Assembly: GCA_023480605.1 (NCBI GenBank)
Contig: JAMCWS010000280.1
Coordinates: 1 to 13,659, forward strand
DNA: 13,659 nucleotides
Direction: 5' to 3'
From: a bacterium
Lineage (GTDB): Bacteria; Sumerlaeota; Sumerlaeia; MVZB01
Under the pieces are notes generated by a model, which was not told the origin of the DNA, did no database searches, and saw only the letters and a list, made by a program, of their open reading frames with translations. This document shows, piece after piece, positions 1 through 6,980 of the stretch. Numbering within the stretch: position 1 is the stretch's first letter; each line of letters begins with the position of its first letter. The translations under genes were made by a program, and so were the position numbers.

Positions 1-546
1 GTAATGCGAGTGGTTATAGTTGTGGTCGCACTCCGCGCCCTTCCAGTAGTCCCAGCCCTGGCGGCGCTGGGGCGGGATGTAAGCCTCGCGCCCGTGTCCG
101 TCCAGATGCCACTTGCCGATGTAGCCCGTCGCGTAGCCGGCCGCCGCGAGCACTTCGGCAAGGCAAACCTCTTCGTCGGGCAGATAGGCGTCGTTGAGGA
201 ACATCCCGGTGGAGGTCGGGTAACGGCCCGTCATGAGCGCGGCGCGGTAGGGCGTACAGACCGGGCACACCGAAACGGCGTTGACGAAATGGAGGCTCTC
301 CTTTTCCAGACGGTCGAGGTTGGGCGTCCGGACGTTGGGATCTCCCGCATAACCCATCGCTTTGGCGCGCCACTGGTCGGCGAACAGATAGAGGATGTTC
401 GGCCGTCGCATTCCGGGCGCGTGAGTTGCGGCCTGAGGCGCGGCCGCGGCGGGCGCCCCCGGCAAACCGGTCGCCGCGGCGCCCAGGCCGGCCGCCCCCG
501 CCAGTTTCAGAAATTCGCGCCGATTAATTTTTCGTTGATCTCGCAT
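1..546 (-). CDS. Tat-exported sulfatase, N-terminal part (runs off the left edge)
   Basis: This is the first 182 codons of a type I (formylglycine) sulfatase, which hydrolyses sulfate esters; the rest lies beyond the window. The leader carries a twin-arginine motif (NRREFLK, residues 8-14) followed by an Ala/Gly-rich hydrophobic stretch, so export folded through Tat is expected. The mature part opens with RRPNILYLFADQW, the metal-binding beta strand of the family, and then VCTPYRAALMTG. That is a C-x-P-x-R site whose Cys would be converted to formylglycine. A G-K-W-H segment follows, supplying the usual active-site Lys and His. The start is set by an AAGGAG Shine-Dalgarno about 6 nt upstream and by the Tat leader. 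The gene begins 51 bp after the glycoside-hydrolase-like gene on the same strand, so the two are probably co-transcribed. The substrate cannot be told from this part. Confidence 0.93.
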   Translation of the reverse strand, partial: MRDQRKINRREFLKLAGAAGLGAAATGLPGAPAAAAPQAATHAPGMRRPNILYLFADQWRAKAMGYAGDPNVRTPNLDRLEKESLHFVNAVSVCPVCTPYRAALMTGRYPTSTGMFLNDAYLPDEEVCLAEVLAAAGYATGYIGKWHLDGHGREAYIPPQRRQGWDYWKGAECDHNYNHSHY

Positions 547-597
547 TGGATTCTCCTTCGACAGTTCCTGGTTGGCTGCGCGGCCGGCTGGGAATTT

Positions 598-3201
598 TCA
601 AGGAGCAATTCGCGTCAGCACGATCGCGTGGCACGCGCCGGGGCCCGCCAGGTTGATGGTCATGCCCGTGGCGTCGGCCTTCAGGCTTGCTTTCTCGACG
701 GACCGCCAGGCCTGGTCGAAGACCTGGGCCTGCCAGTCGCCCCGCACGCCTTCGAGCCGCGTGACCGTGCGGTCGCTGAAGGCGTTGACCAACGTCACCT
801 TGGAATAATCTTTGCCCGTGAGTTCGATCAACCCCGGCATCGCCTCGAAGAAGCCGAAGAAAGCCTGCTCGCGCCCCTCGATGCGCAGGGCGGCCGAGGG
901 GGGCGTCGGCAGCAGCGGCGTCATCCGTCCCATCACCAGGTCGCGCTTGTTCGCCTCGTAAAACTCCAGCCAGGCTTTCATGATCGCGTTGTGGGAGGCG
1001 CGCGATGGGCCCAGTGGAATCGAAACCGCCGGCACGCCGGCCAGGGTGACGCTGGCCATCTGCCGGGCGACGTTGACGTCGCTTTCGCTGATGGGCCAGC
1101 TCGTGCAGCAGGCATGGGTCAGCACGCCGGAGCCATAAGTTTTCATAAATACCACGTCGCGCCGGTTCATGTTGTAATCCTGCGGCGTATCCATCGGCCA
1201 GACGTGGGTGCAGTAGGTCTTGGCGTTCAGGTTGGCCGACGAACGGCGCAGGATGACGACCGCATCCGGATCGATATCCAGAGCCTTATGGTAAAGCGAC
1301 TGCATCAGGCGCGTGTAGGCGAGATTCATATCCTCGCAGACGACCTCCATGCCCGGCGGCGGGGCGTCGGTGTTGCCGGGAAGCTCCAGGAAATCAATCC
1401 ACACCCCGTCGATGTCGTATTCGCCAAACAAGGTTTCCCATGACTCGATCAGGTAGTCATGCACTTTTTTCAAACGCGGATCGAGGTGGACGTCGGGTTT
1501 GCCGTTGACCCTGATCCGGCAGTCGCCCATGCGCGCGTATGCGGGGGAATTTCGGCCCATGATGAGCGGCGTGACGTGCAGGATGACGCGCTGCCCGGCA
1601 CGGTGCATATCGCCGATCATGCCCTTGGCATCGGGGAAACGTTGAGGATCGAATCCGTAATGGCCGTCATTTTCAAGGGAATAGCCGGTTCCGGGCGGCA
1701 GGTTGATGCCGGCGTCCAGTTCGATGGTCGTGAATCCAAGGGCGCGCGCCCGGCGCGCTTCATCGCGGATGATCGCCTCGTCGATCTGGTCGGAGTGGGC
1801 ATACCACGAATGCCACATGGGATTGAGTGCCCACCGCCCCGGCTCGCGGGGTTTGAAGCCGCGCGCCGCGTCGACGGCCGCGCCGTAAGACGAAAGAGCC
1901 TCGAACCACGAGATTCCGGGATCGGCGTTGACGTAAAGTCCATCCTTGAACGAGAGGGCCGGTGGGGTGGCCTTGGGCCGGTACAAGACGACGCGCGCCC
2001 AGCCGTTGGCAAACCCCGGCCCTTCGCCGCCGAATTGCGTTGTATACGTGTTGCCCTCGATGCCGGCCGTGGGCGCCTGGTCGAGCAGCCCCACGGTTAG
2101 CGTGTTTTGCCCGTCGGTCTGCTGCATCCAGACCACCGGCATATCGTGCCCGGCGCCCGCGCCGCTTTTGATGTGGAACGGCAGGTCGATCTGGTAGTTC
2201 TGCTGGCGGATCGAGCCGGGATTGAAAATCTTATAGACGCCGGATTGACTCGTCTTGCATTCCAATTGGCTTTCGAGCACGCGGAAAGGGAGGCCGTCGG
2301 CGCGGGTGATCTCCCAGCCGACGACGCAGGCTTGCGGGCCGGTTTCCTTGCGAGTGAGGGTCAGCCGGTAGGGTCCGCTTTTGTAATCGCCGGCGGGGGC
2401 GTTGCTTTCCCCGCCCCGCGTCTTATACCAGACGCCGGCCGGCGGATCGAGGGTCAGGTCCAGGCGGAATCGCCCCCGCTCAATCTGGAACGCGAAATAA
2501 GTCGACGAGCCCGGATAGGGCGGCTGGGCGCCAGGCGGCACCTGCCCGTATATCTCGACCTCGCCCAGGCCGCACGTTTGCACCGGATTGTAGGAACTCG
2601 TGATCGTCAGGCGCACCCCGCGCGCCGGCGTGGGCGGGCACGTGATCTCGCACGTCGATGCGGAAGCTTCGTCGAGGGCGCCGTCGCCGATCTTTTGCCA
2701 CGCCTTCCCGTCGGCGGTGACTTCCGCCACGAAATCCCTGGTCCGATACATCCCCTCATTCCAATCCGCCTGGGTGACCTTGATCTTCACGACGGGATAT
2801 GGTTTTTCGAACATGAACGTAACCTGTTGGGGCAGTGAGGCGTTGTCATGGCTGAGCCAACCGTTTCCCTTGCCGCTCTCGCCGTCGGCGAGGTTGGCCG
2901 CGTTGTGCTGGGTCGAAAACTGCGAACTCGCCGATATCGCCGTGCCCCAGTCGGGCCGGGCGATGTTGACCGTCATCGCGGGGTTCGTCCCGGAGGCAAT
3001 GGACTTGGCGGGATCGGCCGAGGTGGATTGAGCATTCGTCATGGCGGGGGTTGTCTCCTGTGGCGCTGCGCCGACCGGATTCGTCGTGCGCGCCGTGGGG
3101 CCGACGGCCGCCGTGGTTTTCGCCTGTGCCAGCGGCGGCCCGGCAAAAACGAGGATGAACCACACGACATTCCGGATTGTTGAACGAAGGGCGGATTTCA
3201 T
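598..3201 (-). CDS. Secreted F5/8 type C domain protein with a GH31/GH36-like TIM barrel
   Basis: This is a large extracytoplasmic protein of 867 aa that probably cleaves alpha-linked sugars from a polysaccharide. Residues 1-27 form a Sec signal peptide ending ALAQA-like (PPLAQA). A Thr/Ala/Pro-rich linker runs to about residue 80. Residues 82-220 resemble an F5/8 type C (CBM32-like) sugar-binding domain. A beta-sandwich covers about 235-412, a TIM barrel about 457-752, and a beta-rich tail about 765-867. In the barrel, YDIDGVWIDFLE (D603 as candidate nucleophile) resembles the GH31-type DGxWxDxxE segment. The RRSSAN...VWPMD segment (D671) resembles the acid/base strand of GH31/GH36 enzymes. 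These assignments are from motif memory and the exact family is uncertain. The start at 3201 is preferred because it gives a clean signal peptide. An in-frame ATG at 3225 would add 8 charged and Pro-rich residues. Neither has a strong ribosome binding site. A CATAAT -10-like box lies at 3248-3253. Confidence 0.85.
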   Translation of the reverse strand: MKSALRSTIRNVVWFILVFAGPPLAQAKTTAAVGPTARTTNPVGAAPQETTPAMTNAQSTSADPAKSIASGTNPAMTVNIARPDWGTAISASSQFSTQHNAANLADGESGKGNGWLSHDNASLPQQVTFMFEKPYPVVKIKVTQADWNEGMYRTRDFVAEVTADGKAWQKIGDGALDEASASTCEITCPPTPARGVRLTITSSYNPVQTCGLGEVEIYGQVPPGAQPPYPGSSTYFAFQIERGRFRLDLTLDPPAGVWYKTRGGESNAPAGDYKSGPYRLTLTRKETGPQACVVGWEITRADGLPFRVLESQLECKTSQSGVYKIFNPGSIRQQNYQIDLPFHIKSGAGAGHDMPVVWMQQTDGQNTLTVGLLDQAPTAGIEGNTYTTQFGGEGPGFANGWARVVLYRPKATPPALSFKDGLYVNADPGISWFEALSSYGAAVDAARGFKPREPGRWALNPMWHSWYAHSDQIDEAIIRDEARRARALGFTTIELDAGINLPPGTGYSLENDGHYGFDPQRFPDAKGMIGDMHRAGQRVILHVTPLIMGRNSPAYARMGDCRIRVNGKPDVHLDPRLKKVHDYLIESWETLFGEYDIDGVWIDFLELPGNTDAPPPGMEVVCEDMNLAYTRLMQSLYHKALDIDPDAVVILRRSSANLNAKTYCTHVWPMDTPQDYNMNRRDVVFMKTYGSGVLTHACCTSWPISESDVNVARQMASVTLAGVPAVSIPLGPSRASHNAIMKAWLEFYEANKRDLVMGRMTPLLPTPPSAALRIEGREQAFFGFFEAMPGLIELTGKDYSKVTLVNAFSDRTVTRLEGVRGDWQAQVFDQAWRSVEKASLKADATGMTINLAGPGACHAIVLTRIAP

Positions 3202-3286
3202 GGGCGGAGGTTTTTCCTTTCCCATCGAATCGGATGGCGTCGCGCGAATTATGAGGTCGACCGTCGGGAGTATTCCATAGAAATCG

Positions 3287-3619
3287 GTGAAAACTCAGCC
3301 CGGGGCGGCGCCTTGGCGCGAGTGGGCGCCATGTTTCATGAAGATGCGCGACACCTTGACCAACGGGACGATCATCGGCCGACGGCCGTTCAAATCCGGC
3401 CTGCCCGTCGGCGATCTGGGTGAATACGGCGACGCCGCGGGCGGCGCGACCACGACCGTCACGCCGCCCCGACTCGTTCAGCGCTTGACTTGCTTCCCTT
3501 GCGGATTTCTCATGAGTCCGACCGCCGCACTGTTCCTTGCGGTTCATGAGTCTGAGATCGTGGCGCGCCGGCGGGTTCGATCCCGGCTGGCGTTTCGGCC
3601 GCCCGCGGCGCGAAGGTAA
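3287..3619 (+). CDS. Doubtful small ORF, possible gene remnant
   Basis: This is a 110-codon frame with a GTG start at 3287 and an internal ATG at 3338. I do not recognise the product. The middle part (3338-3480) uses almost only G or C at third positions, as the real genes here do. It encodes a plausible non-repetitive peptide (RDTLTNGTIIGRRPFKSG, then LPVGDLGEYGDAAGG). The ends look non-coding: no ribosome binding site is visible, and the tail is Arg-rich and spans the direct repeat. It could be the remnant of a decayed gene, or chance. It stops 4 bp before the glycosyltransferase start. Confidence 0.18.
   Translation: MKTQPGAAPWREWAPCFMKMRDTLTNGTIIGRRPFKSGLPVGDLGEYGDAAGGATTTVTPPRLVQRLTCFPCGFLMSPTAALFLAVHESEIVARRRVRSRLAFRPPAARR
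3497..3552. repeat. Imperfect direct repeat, 38-bp period
   Basis: CCTTGCGG occurs at 3497-3504 and again at 3535-3542. Each copy is followed within a few bases by TCATGAGTC, at 3510-3518 and 3544-3552. The first copy has three extra bases between the two blocks. Each TCATGAGTC contains the palindromic hexamer TCATGA. The repeat ends about 70 bp before the glycosyltransferase start, where a regulator site or transcript leader could lie. Confidence 0.55.
3612..3616 (+). promoter_or_regulatory. Ribosome binding site that sets the glycosyltransferase start
   Basis: GAAGG lies 7 nt upstream of the ATG at 3624. The upstream in-frame ATG at 3537 has no comparable site and would add 29 Arg- and Trp-rich residues before the first membrane segment. 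Confidence 0.6.
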
Positions 3620-3623
3620 CATA

Positions 3624-5345
3624 ATGGCATCGAGAACCGTTCACGCGGGTTTTATGGCGCTTCCCTTCATCGCGGCGCTTGCCTTCCGACTGGTGTTCTT
3701 GAACGACGGATTTATCCGCACCCATCACTGGAACGAAGGACACTACGCGTGCAGCGTTCTCAACCTTTCCCGGTTCGGCCCCTTGGACCAGCGCAACGAT
3801 CTGGGTCGCGATCGCACGTTTTCGCCGCTGGTTCCGTGGCTGCTGTGGCCCACGGCGCGCGCGAGCGGCTGGCGGCCGTGGGGTTTCCGACTGCCGCTCC
3901 TTGTCCTTGGCTTGGCGGCGCTCGCGGTGCTTTACCGCCTTGCCCGCCGCGACTGGTCGCTCAGTGCGCGGGAGACCTGGCTGGGGATATTGTTCGCCGC
4001 GACGGCGCCCGGCGTCGTTTATTACTCTCGCAACGTCCAATTGGACGGCCCCGCAACGGCTTTTCTTCTGCTGGCGTTGTGGGGTCTGGGCGCGTCTCGC
4101 GGGCCGTTCCGTATCGCGGGCTGGTTTGCCTGGAGCCTGTGTCTGCTGGCGAAAACCAGCTTTGCGATCTACTGGCCGGCCGTCTTCGCCGCGGCCGTGA
4201 CATGCGACGGCGCCCGGCGGCCGCTGCGAAGGCGCCTGGCTTTGGCCGCCCTCGGCAGCCTGATTGCCATGGTTCCGTTGGGGGCGTGGATGGCCTATGG
4301 CCTGGCCGAAGCCCGGGGCCAGGTCCTGGAATTTGTCACTCGCGCCGGCGAACGGAACTGGTCCGAATGCGTGGAAGCATTCAAACGCACGCCGGAATTT
4401 CTCTTGCGGCAAATGGGTTGGCTGACCATCTCGATGGCGTTGGCCGGAATCGCCGCCGCGGTCATGTGGCGGGGGCGTTTCGGCCGCCGCCATCTCGCCC
4501 CCGTGTGGCTGCTGGTCGCGGGCCTGTCTTTCTGCCTGAGCCATCCGCTGGCTTACACGAGCAATCGTTATTACAACTATCCTGGTTTGTTTGTCGCCTG
4601 CCTGCTCGCCGGGATCGGCGCCGGCGCGCTGCTCGGCATGCTGCCGGGATCCGGGCGTTGGGCGAAGGCGCCGGCTTGGGCTCTGGCCGCGCTGGTTGCG
4701 CTGACGTGCGCGTATAATTATGCGTCATACCGGCACGGATATGAACGATCGCATCTCCAGGCAGAATACGCGCAACGCGAAAACGATCCCTTCGCCGCGC
4801 TCCGGGTTCTGGCGCGCGAGGCGCCGCCCGATGGCCCGATCCTGGTCGATTTTCCCACAACAATGTTTCGCGGTGGCGCCAATCCCTCCCGCTGGCGCTG
4901 CGCTTACGGACCCGTCGACGCGGTTTTCCGGCCGAAGACTGACAGGGGAATTCATCTGGGCTTTTTCCGACCGGCGCATCTGGAAGCCGGCAGACGCGAT
5001 GCCCTTGAGCGCCGCCTGCGGGCGATGGGATGGCACAACGTCGCCCCCCGGGCGTGGGCCGCCCCGCGCCAAGGTTCCCGTATCCTCAACGCGCCACCCG
5101 CTTCGGCGCGCCTTGGGCGCCCCCCTTACCGTCCGATGAGCAGCACGGGGCATTCGAGCCCCTTCAGGATCGTGCGCGTCGTGCTGCCTTTGATCCATTC
5201 CTTGACGCGCGCCGTTCCGAAAGCGCCCATGACCACCAGCGCCCGCATCCGGTCCTTGAGTGTCCGGACCAGTTCCTCGTCGACCGACGCCCCGCCGGGG
5301 GCCGGGCCGGCCGTGACCAGCATCGCCTGGCCGGCCACGCCGTGA
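3624..5345 (+). CDS. GT-C family (PMT/ArnT-like) integral membrane glycosyltransferase
   Basis: The protein of 573 aa is predicted to transfer a sugar from a polyprenyl-phosphate donor to an acceptor on the outer face of the cytoplasmic membrane. Residues 10-27 form the first membrane segment. It is followed by a periplasmic loop with HHWNEGHY (34-41), placed where GT-C enzymes carry their acidic D/E-containing motif. YYSRNVQLDGPATAF (133-147) matches the second conserved loop of the PMT/ArnT group (R136 and D141). About nine further hydrophobic segments run to residue 365. A soluble tail of about 130 residues follows. The frame then continues through residues 501-573, which lie entirely antisense to the neighbouring UspA-like gene and are Ser/Pro/Arg-rich, so the true C-terminus may be near residue 495. 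A one-base shift near 5080-5130 would end the protein at 5139. Donor and acceptor are unknown. Confidence 0.82.
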   Translation: MASRTVHAGFMALPFIAALAFRLVFLNDGFIRTHHWNEGHYACSVLNLSRFGPLDQRNDLGRDRTFSPLVPWLLWPTARASGWRPWGFRLPLLVLGLAALAVLYRLARRDWSLSARETWLGILFAATAPGVVYYSRNVQLDGPATAFLLLALWGLGASRGPFRIAGWFAWSLCLLAKTSFAIYWPAVFAAAVTCDGARRPLRRRLALAALGSLIAMVPLGAWMAYGLAEARGQVLEFVTRAGERNWSECVEAFKRTPEFLLRQMGWLTISMALAGIAAAVMWRGRFGRRHLAPVWLLVAGLSFCLSHPLAYTSNRYYNYPGLFVACLLAGIGAGALLGMLPGSGRWAKAPAWALAALVALTCAYNYASYRHGYERSHLQAEYAQRENDPFAALRVLAREAPPDGPILVDFPTTMFRGGANPSRWRCAYGPVDAVFRPKTDRGIHLGFFRPAHLEAGRRDALERRLRAMGWHNVAPRAWAAPRQGSRILNAPPASARLGRPPYRPMSSTGHSSPFRIVRVVLPLIHSLTRAVPKAPMTTSARIRSLSVRTSSSSTDAPPGAGPAVTSIAWPATP

Positions 5346-5995
5346 TCGGTCAGGTAGGCCAATCCCAGGGCGTTCACCTCCCGGGCCTCGTCGAGCGTTT
5401 CCCCGCCGGTGACCGCCGTCAACGGCAACTCGGAGGCGAGGGCCAGTTCCGTGCCCACCGCAAGGGCATGAAGGGCTTTTTCGCTGCCATCGAACAGGAC
5501 GACGATCTCCGAGGGCGGATCGGCATAGCGAGTGGCCACCAGCACCGGCTGCGGCGCGTGGCGGATCACGTTCTGCGCCAAGCGCCCCACCTTGTGGCCG
5601 TCGCCCTGCAGGCCGTGCTTTCCGATGGCCAGCACGTCCACCCACCGGGCCTGTGCGAGGATTTCGTCGTGCGGATAGCCCACCAGCAGTCGGGTTTCGT
5701 GGGCCACGCCGTACTGCCGGCATTCGTCCGCCGCTTCCTTGAACAATTCGGCCGCCTCGCTCTCGCGCTCGCGGCGAATCCGCTCGATCTCCTCGGACGA
5801 AAACGTGGGCGGCGCCACGGCGATGTCCTCGATGCCGGCCATCAGGCCCGGCCCGACTTCGGAATTGACCGGCAGTTCGATGACGAAGCCGACGTGGATT
5901 TTCCCCTCGAATAGCGAGGCCAGGTAACAGGCGTACCGCAGTGCCGCCCGGGCCGGCTCCGAGCGATCGTAAGCCACAAAAATACTCTTCAGCAT
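5126..5995 (-). CDS. Universal stress protein, two tandem UspA domains
   Basis: This is a cytoplasmic protein of 289 aa with two Usp alpha/beta domains, about residues 1-155 and 160-289. Usp proteins bind ATP or act as stress-survival factors. The C-terminal domain has the complete ATP-binding pattern G-2x-G-9x-G-S/T, seen as GAFG (257-260) followed nine residues later by GST. The N-terminal copy has GKHG but lacks the final G-S/T at the right spacing. Only the second domain is therefore expected to bind ATP in the classical way. A charged helix at about 66-93 is inserted in domain 1. The start at 5995 is preferred over an in-frame ATG at 6058 because MLKSIFVAYDRS is the normal first Usp strand and GGGAG lies 10 nt upstream. 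It is the second gene after the ACT-domain gene, 55 bp away. Its 3' end overlaps the convergent glycosyltransferase frame by 220 bp. Confidence 0.9.
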   Translation of the reverse strand: MLKSIFVAYDRSEPARAALRYACYLASLFEGKIHVGFVIELPVNSEVGPGLMAGIEDIAVAPPTFSSEEIERIRRERESEAAELFKEAADECRQYGVAHETRLLVGYPHDEILAQARWVDVLAIGKHGLQGDGHKVGRLAQNVIRHAPQPVLVATRYADPPSEIVVLFDGSEKALHALAVGTELALASELPLTAVTGGETLDEAREVNALGLAYLTDHGVAGQAMLVTAGPAPGGASVDEELVRTLKDRMRALVVMGAFGTARVKEWIKGSTTRTILKGLECPVLLIGR

Positions 5996-6005
5996 GGTGG
6001 TGTCG

Positions 6006-6010
6006 CTCCC
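6006..6010 (-). promoter_or_regulatory. Ribosome binding site that sets the UspA-like start
   Basis: GGGAG on the minus strand lies 10 nt upstream of the ATG at 5995. It supports that start over the upstream in-frame ATG at 6058, which would add a non-Usp stretch of 21 residues. Confidence 0.55.
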
Positions 6011-6050
6011 TGCTTCCGCTTGGCTGTCATCCCGCGCGGTCGCCGCGGCC

Positions 6051-6479
6051 TCAGGCAAACGCCTTCTTCAGCACCCGGGCGGCCTTTGCCGCGTCGGCCT
6101 GGGTGTCGAAGGCGAAGTAAACGATGCACTTGCGCGCGATCGACGCGGCCGAAATGCCCCGAAGGTTGATGTCGGCCGCCGTCAGTTCGGCCGTGATCCG
6201 CGACCCGAGGCCGGGCTTGTCGGGGCCCGACATACGCAGCGAACATAATGTCTGGGCCTTGTTCAGACCGGCCTTGCGTGCGGCGGCGAGTTGTTTGGGA
6301 CCTTTGAGCGGCGCCAGGAACACCACGCCCGTGCCCGGCTTTTCGGGCTGACGGCGCGCGATGAGAAACTCCAGGTTGGCCGCCGCCTCGGTCAGGAGGG
6401 CCAGTTTTTCGCCCAACCCGCCGGGGCGATCTTCGATCGTTCCGGCCCACACGTCCACTTTCTCGATGAGATATGCCAT
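6051..6479 (-). CDS. Tandem ACT-domain protein
   Basis: The protein of 142 aa consists of two ACT domains and nothing else, about residues 4-70 and 77-141. ACT domains bind small ligands, most often amino acids, and usually control an attached or partner enzyme. Each copy carries the family's D-x-P-G-x-L/G turn: DRPGGLG at 17-23 and DKPGLGSR at 87-94. The second copy continues into the helix and the INLRGIS strand. A free-standing double ACT protein has no catalytic part, so it presumably acts on a partner. A very strong GGAGGTG ribosome binding site lies 5 nt upstream of the ATG. The UspA-like gene follows 55 bp downstream on the same strand, which suggests one transcript. Confidence 0.88.
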   Translation of the reverse strand: MAYLIEKVDVWAGTIEDRPGGLGEKLALLTEAAANLEFLIARRQPEKPGTGVVFLAPLKGPKQLAAARKAGLNKAQTLCSLRMSGPDKPGLGSRITAELTAADINLRGISAASIARKCIVYFAFDTQADAAKAARVLKKAFA

Positions 6480-6484
6480 CGTTC

Positions 6485-6491
6485 CACCTCC
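6485..6491 (-). promoter_or_regulatory. Strong ribosome binding site of the ACT-domain gene
   Basis: GGAGGTG on the minus strand lies 5 nt before the ATG at 6479. It is close to a perfect complement of the 16S rRNA tail and is the strongest such site in the window. Confidence 0.7.
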
Positions 6492-6619
6492 GCTTTGGGA
6501 TGCGCCGGTCGGCCCAGCGATCTTTCGGCCGCAAGGCCGGTCCGGCTGGAGTTCCCCCCGCGCACCGGGGGGAAACGACTGCGATTGCGCGACTGACAGC
6601 GTATCTTACCGCTCATGTA

Positions 6620-6637
6620 ATCATTCTATGGAATGAT
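6620..6637. repeat. Perfect 7-bp inverted repeat upstream of the ACT/UspA unit
   Basis: ATCATTC and GAATGAT are separated by TATG. The element lies about 140 bp upstream of the ACT-domain ATG. It could be an operator for the ACT/UspA unit or a hairpin in its leader. A TAGAAT -10-like box on the minus strand (6623-6628) falls inside it. Confidence 0.5.
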
Positions 6638-6745
6638 ACCCCGGATTTCATTCAATTTCAGATGGTTTTTGGCGAAAAAAGCGAGGATGACCCGTCGGAG
6701 GGCCGGCCCGTTCGACTCGACCGGCGGCGGCGGCCAAAAAAGAGA

Positions 6746-6774
6746 TTGAAAACGCCGGGTCGAATTTGTATAGA
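6746..6774 (+). promoter_or_regulatory. Sigma-70-type promoter of tRNA-Leu
   Basis: A TTGAAA -35 box (6746-6751) and a TATAGA -10 box (6769-6774) are separated by exactly 17 bp. Transcription would start near 6781, leaving about a 50-nt leader before the mature tRNA. The tract is distinctly AT-rich compared with its surroundings. Confidence 0.72.
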
Positions 6775-6831
6775 TTATACCGATGTTGGCTACGGGAGAA
6801 AGGCGTGCGGCGCGGCTCCCGACCGACGGGT

Positions 6832-6918
6832 GCCGAAGTGGCGGAATTGGCAGACGCGCACGGTTCAGGTCCGTGTGGGGGCAACCCCATGGAGGTTCAA
6901 GTCCTCTCTTCGGCACCA
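6832..6918 (+). tRNA. trnL: tRNA-Leu(CAG) with encoded CCA
   Basis: The sequence folds as a class II tRNA of 87 nt. The acceptor arm pairs GCCGAAG with CTTCGGC. The anticodon stem pairs CACGG with CCGTG around a loop holding CAG at 6866-6868. The long variable arm pairs TGGGG with CCCCA. The T arm pairs GGAGG with CCTCT around TTCAAGT. ACCA is encoded at the 3' end (6915-6918). The long variable arm and the CAG anticodon make it leucine, reading CUG codons, which are abundant in this GC-rich genome. Confidence 0.97.
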
Positions 6919-6930
6919 GCCTTTTTTTCT
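6919..6930 (+). terminator. T-tract following tRNA-Leu
   Basis: Seven consecutive T residues (6922-6928) begin four bases after the encoded CCA. There is no separate hairpin; the T arm and acceptor stem of the tRNA precede it directly. This may be a processing or termination signal, but it is not a classical intrinsic terminator. Confidence 0.35.
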
Positions 6931-6980
6931 CATGAAAACAATTTACAGCATCCCGGACAGGAGTGACGGCGGTTCGCGCG

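Larger units (their letters stand above)
3226..3623. other. Divergent intergenic spacer (398 bp)
   Basis: This spacer separates the glycoside-hydrolase-like gene (minus) from the GT-C glycosyltransferase (plus), so promoters for both are expected in it. The only promoter-like box seen is CATAAT on the minus strand at 3248-3253, without a good -35. The spacer also holds an imperfect direct repeat at 3497-3552 and a doubtful small ORF at 3287-3619. No terminator, tRNA or riboswitch was recognised. Confidence 0.6.
6480..6831. other. Intergenic stretch between the ACT-domain gene and tRNA-Leu (352 bp)
   Basis: This stretch should contain the promoter of the ACT/UspA unit (minus) and contains the promoter of tRNA-Leu (plus, 6746-6774). 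A perfect inverted repeat is at 6620-6637. No convincing gene was seen in any frame. Confidence 0.6.

Noticed and set aside
4..1443. 479-codon open frame on the plus strand across the left edge
   Set aside because: It is antisense to the sulfatase and the glycoside-hydrolase-like gene, has no recognisable domain, and is the long shadow expected in high-GC coding DNA.
3510..4544. 344-codon minus-strand frame rich in Arg, Gln and Pro
   Set aside because: It is antisense to the glycosyltransferase and low-complexity, as expected of a shadow.
6832..6980. Possible integration site at the tRNA-Leu 3' end
   Set aside because: No duplicated copy of the tRNA 3' end and no integrase gene were seen in the window.
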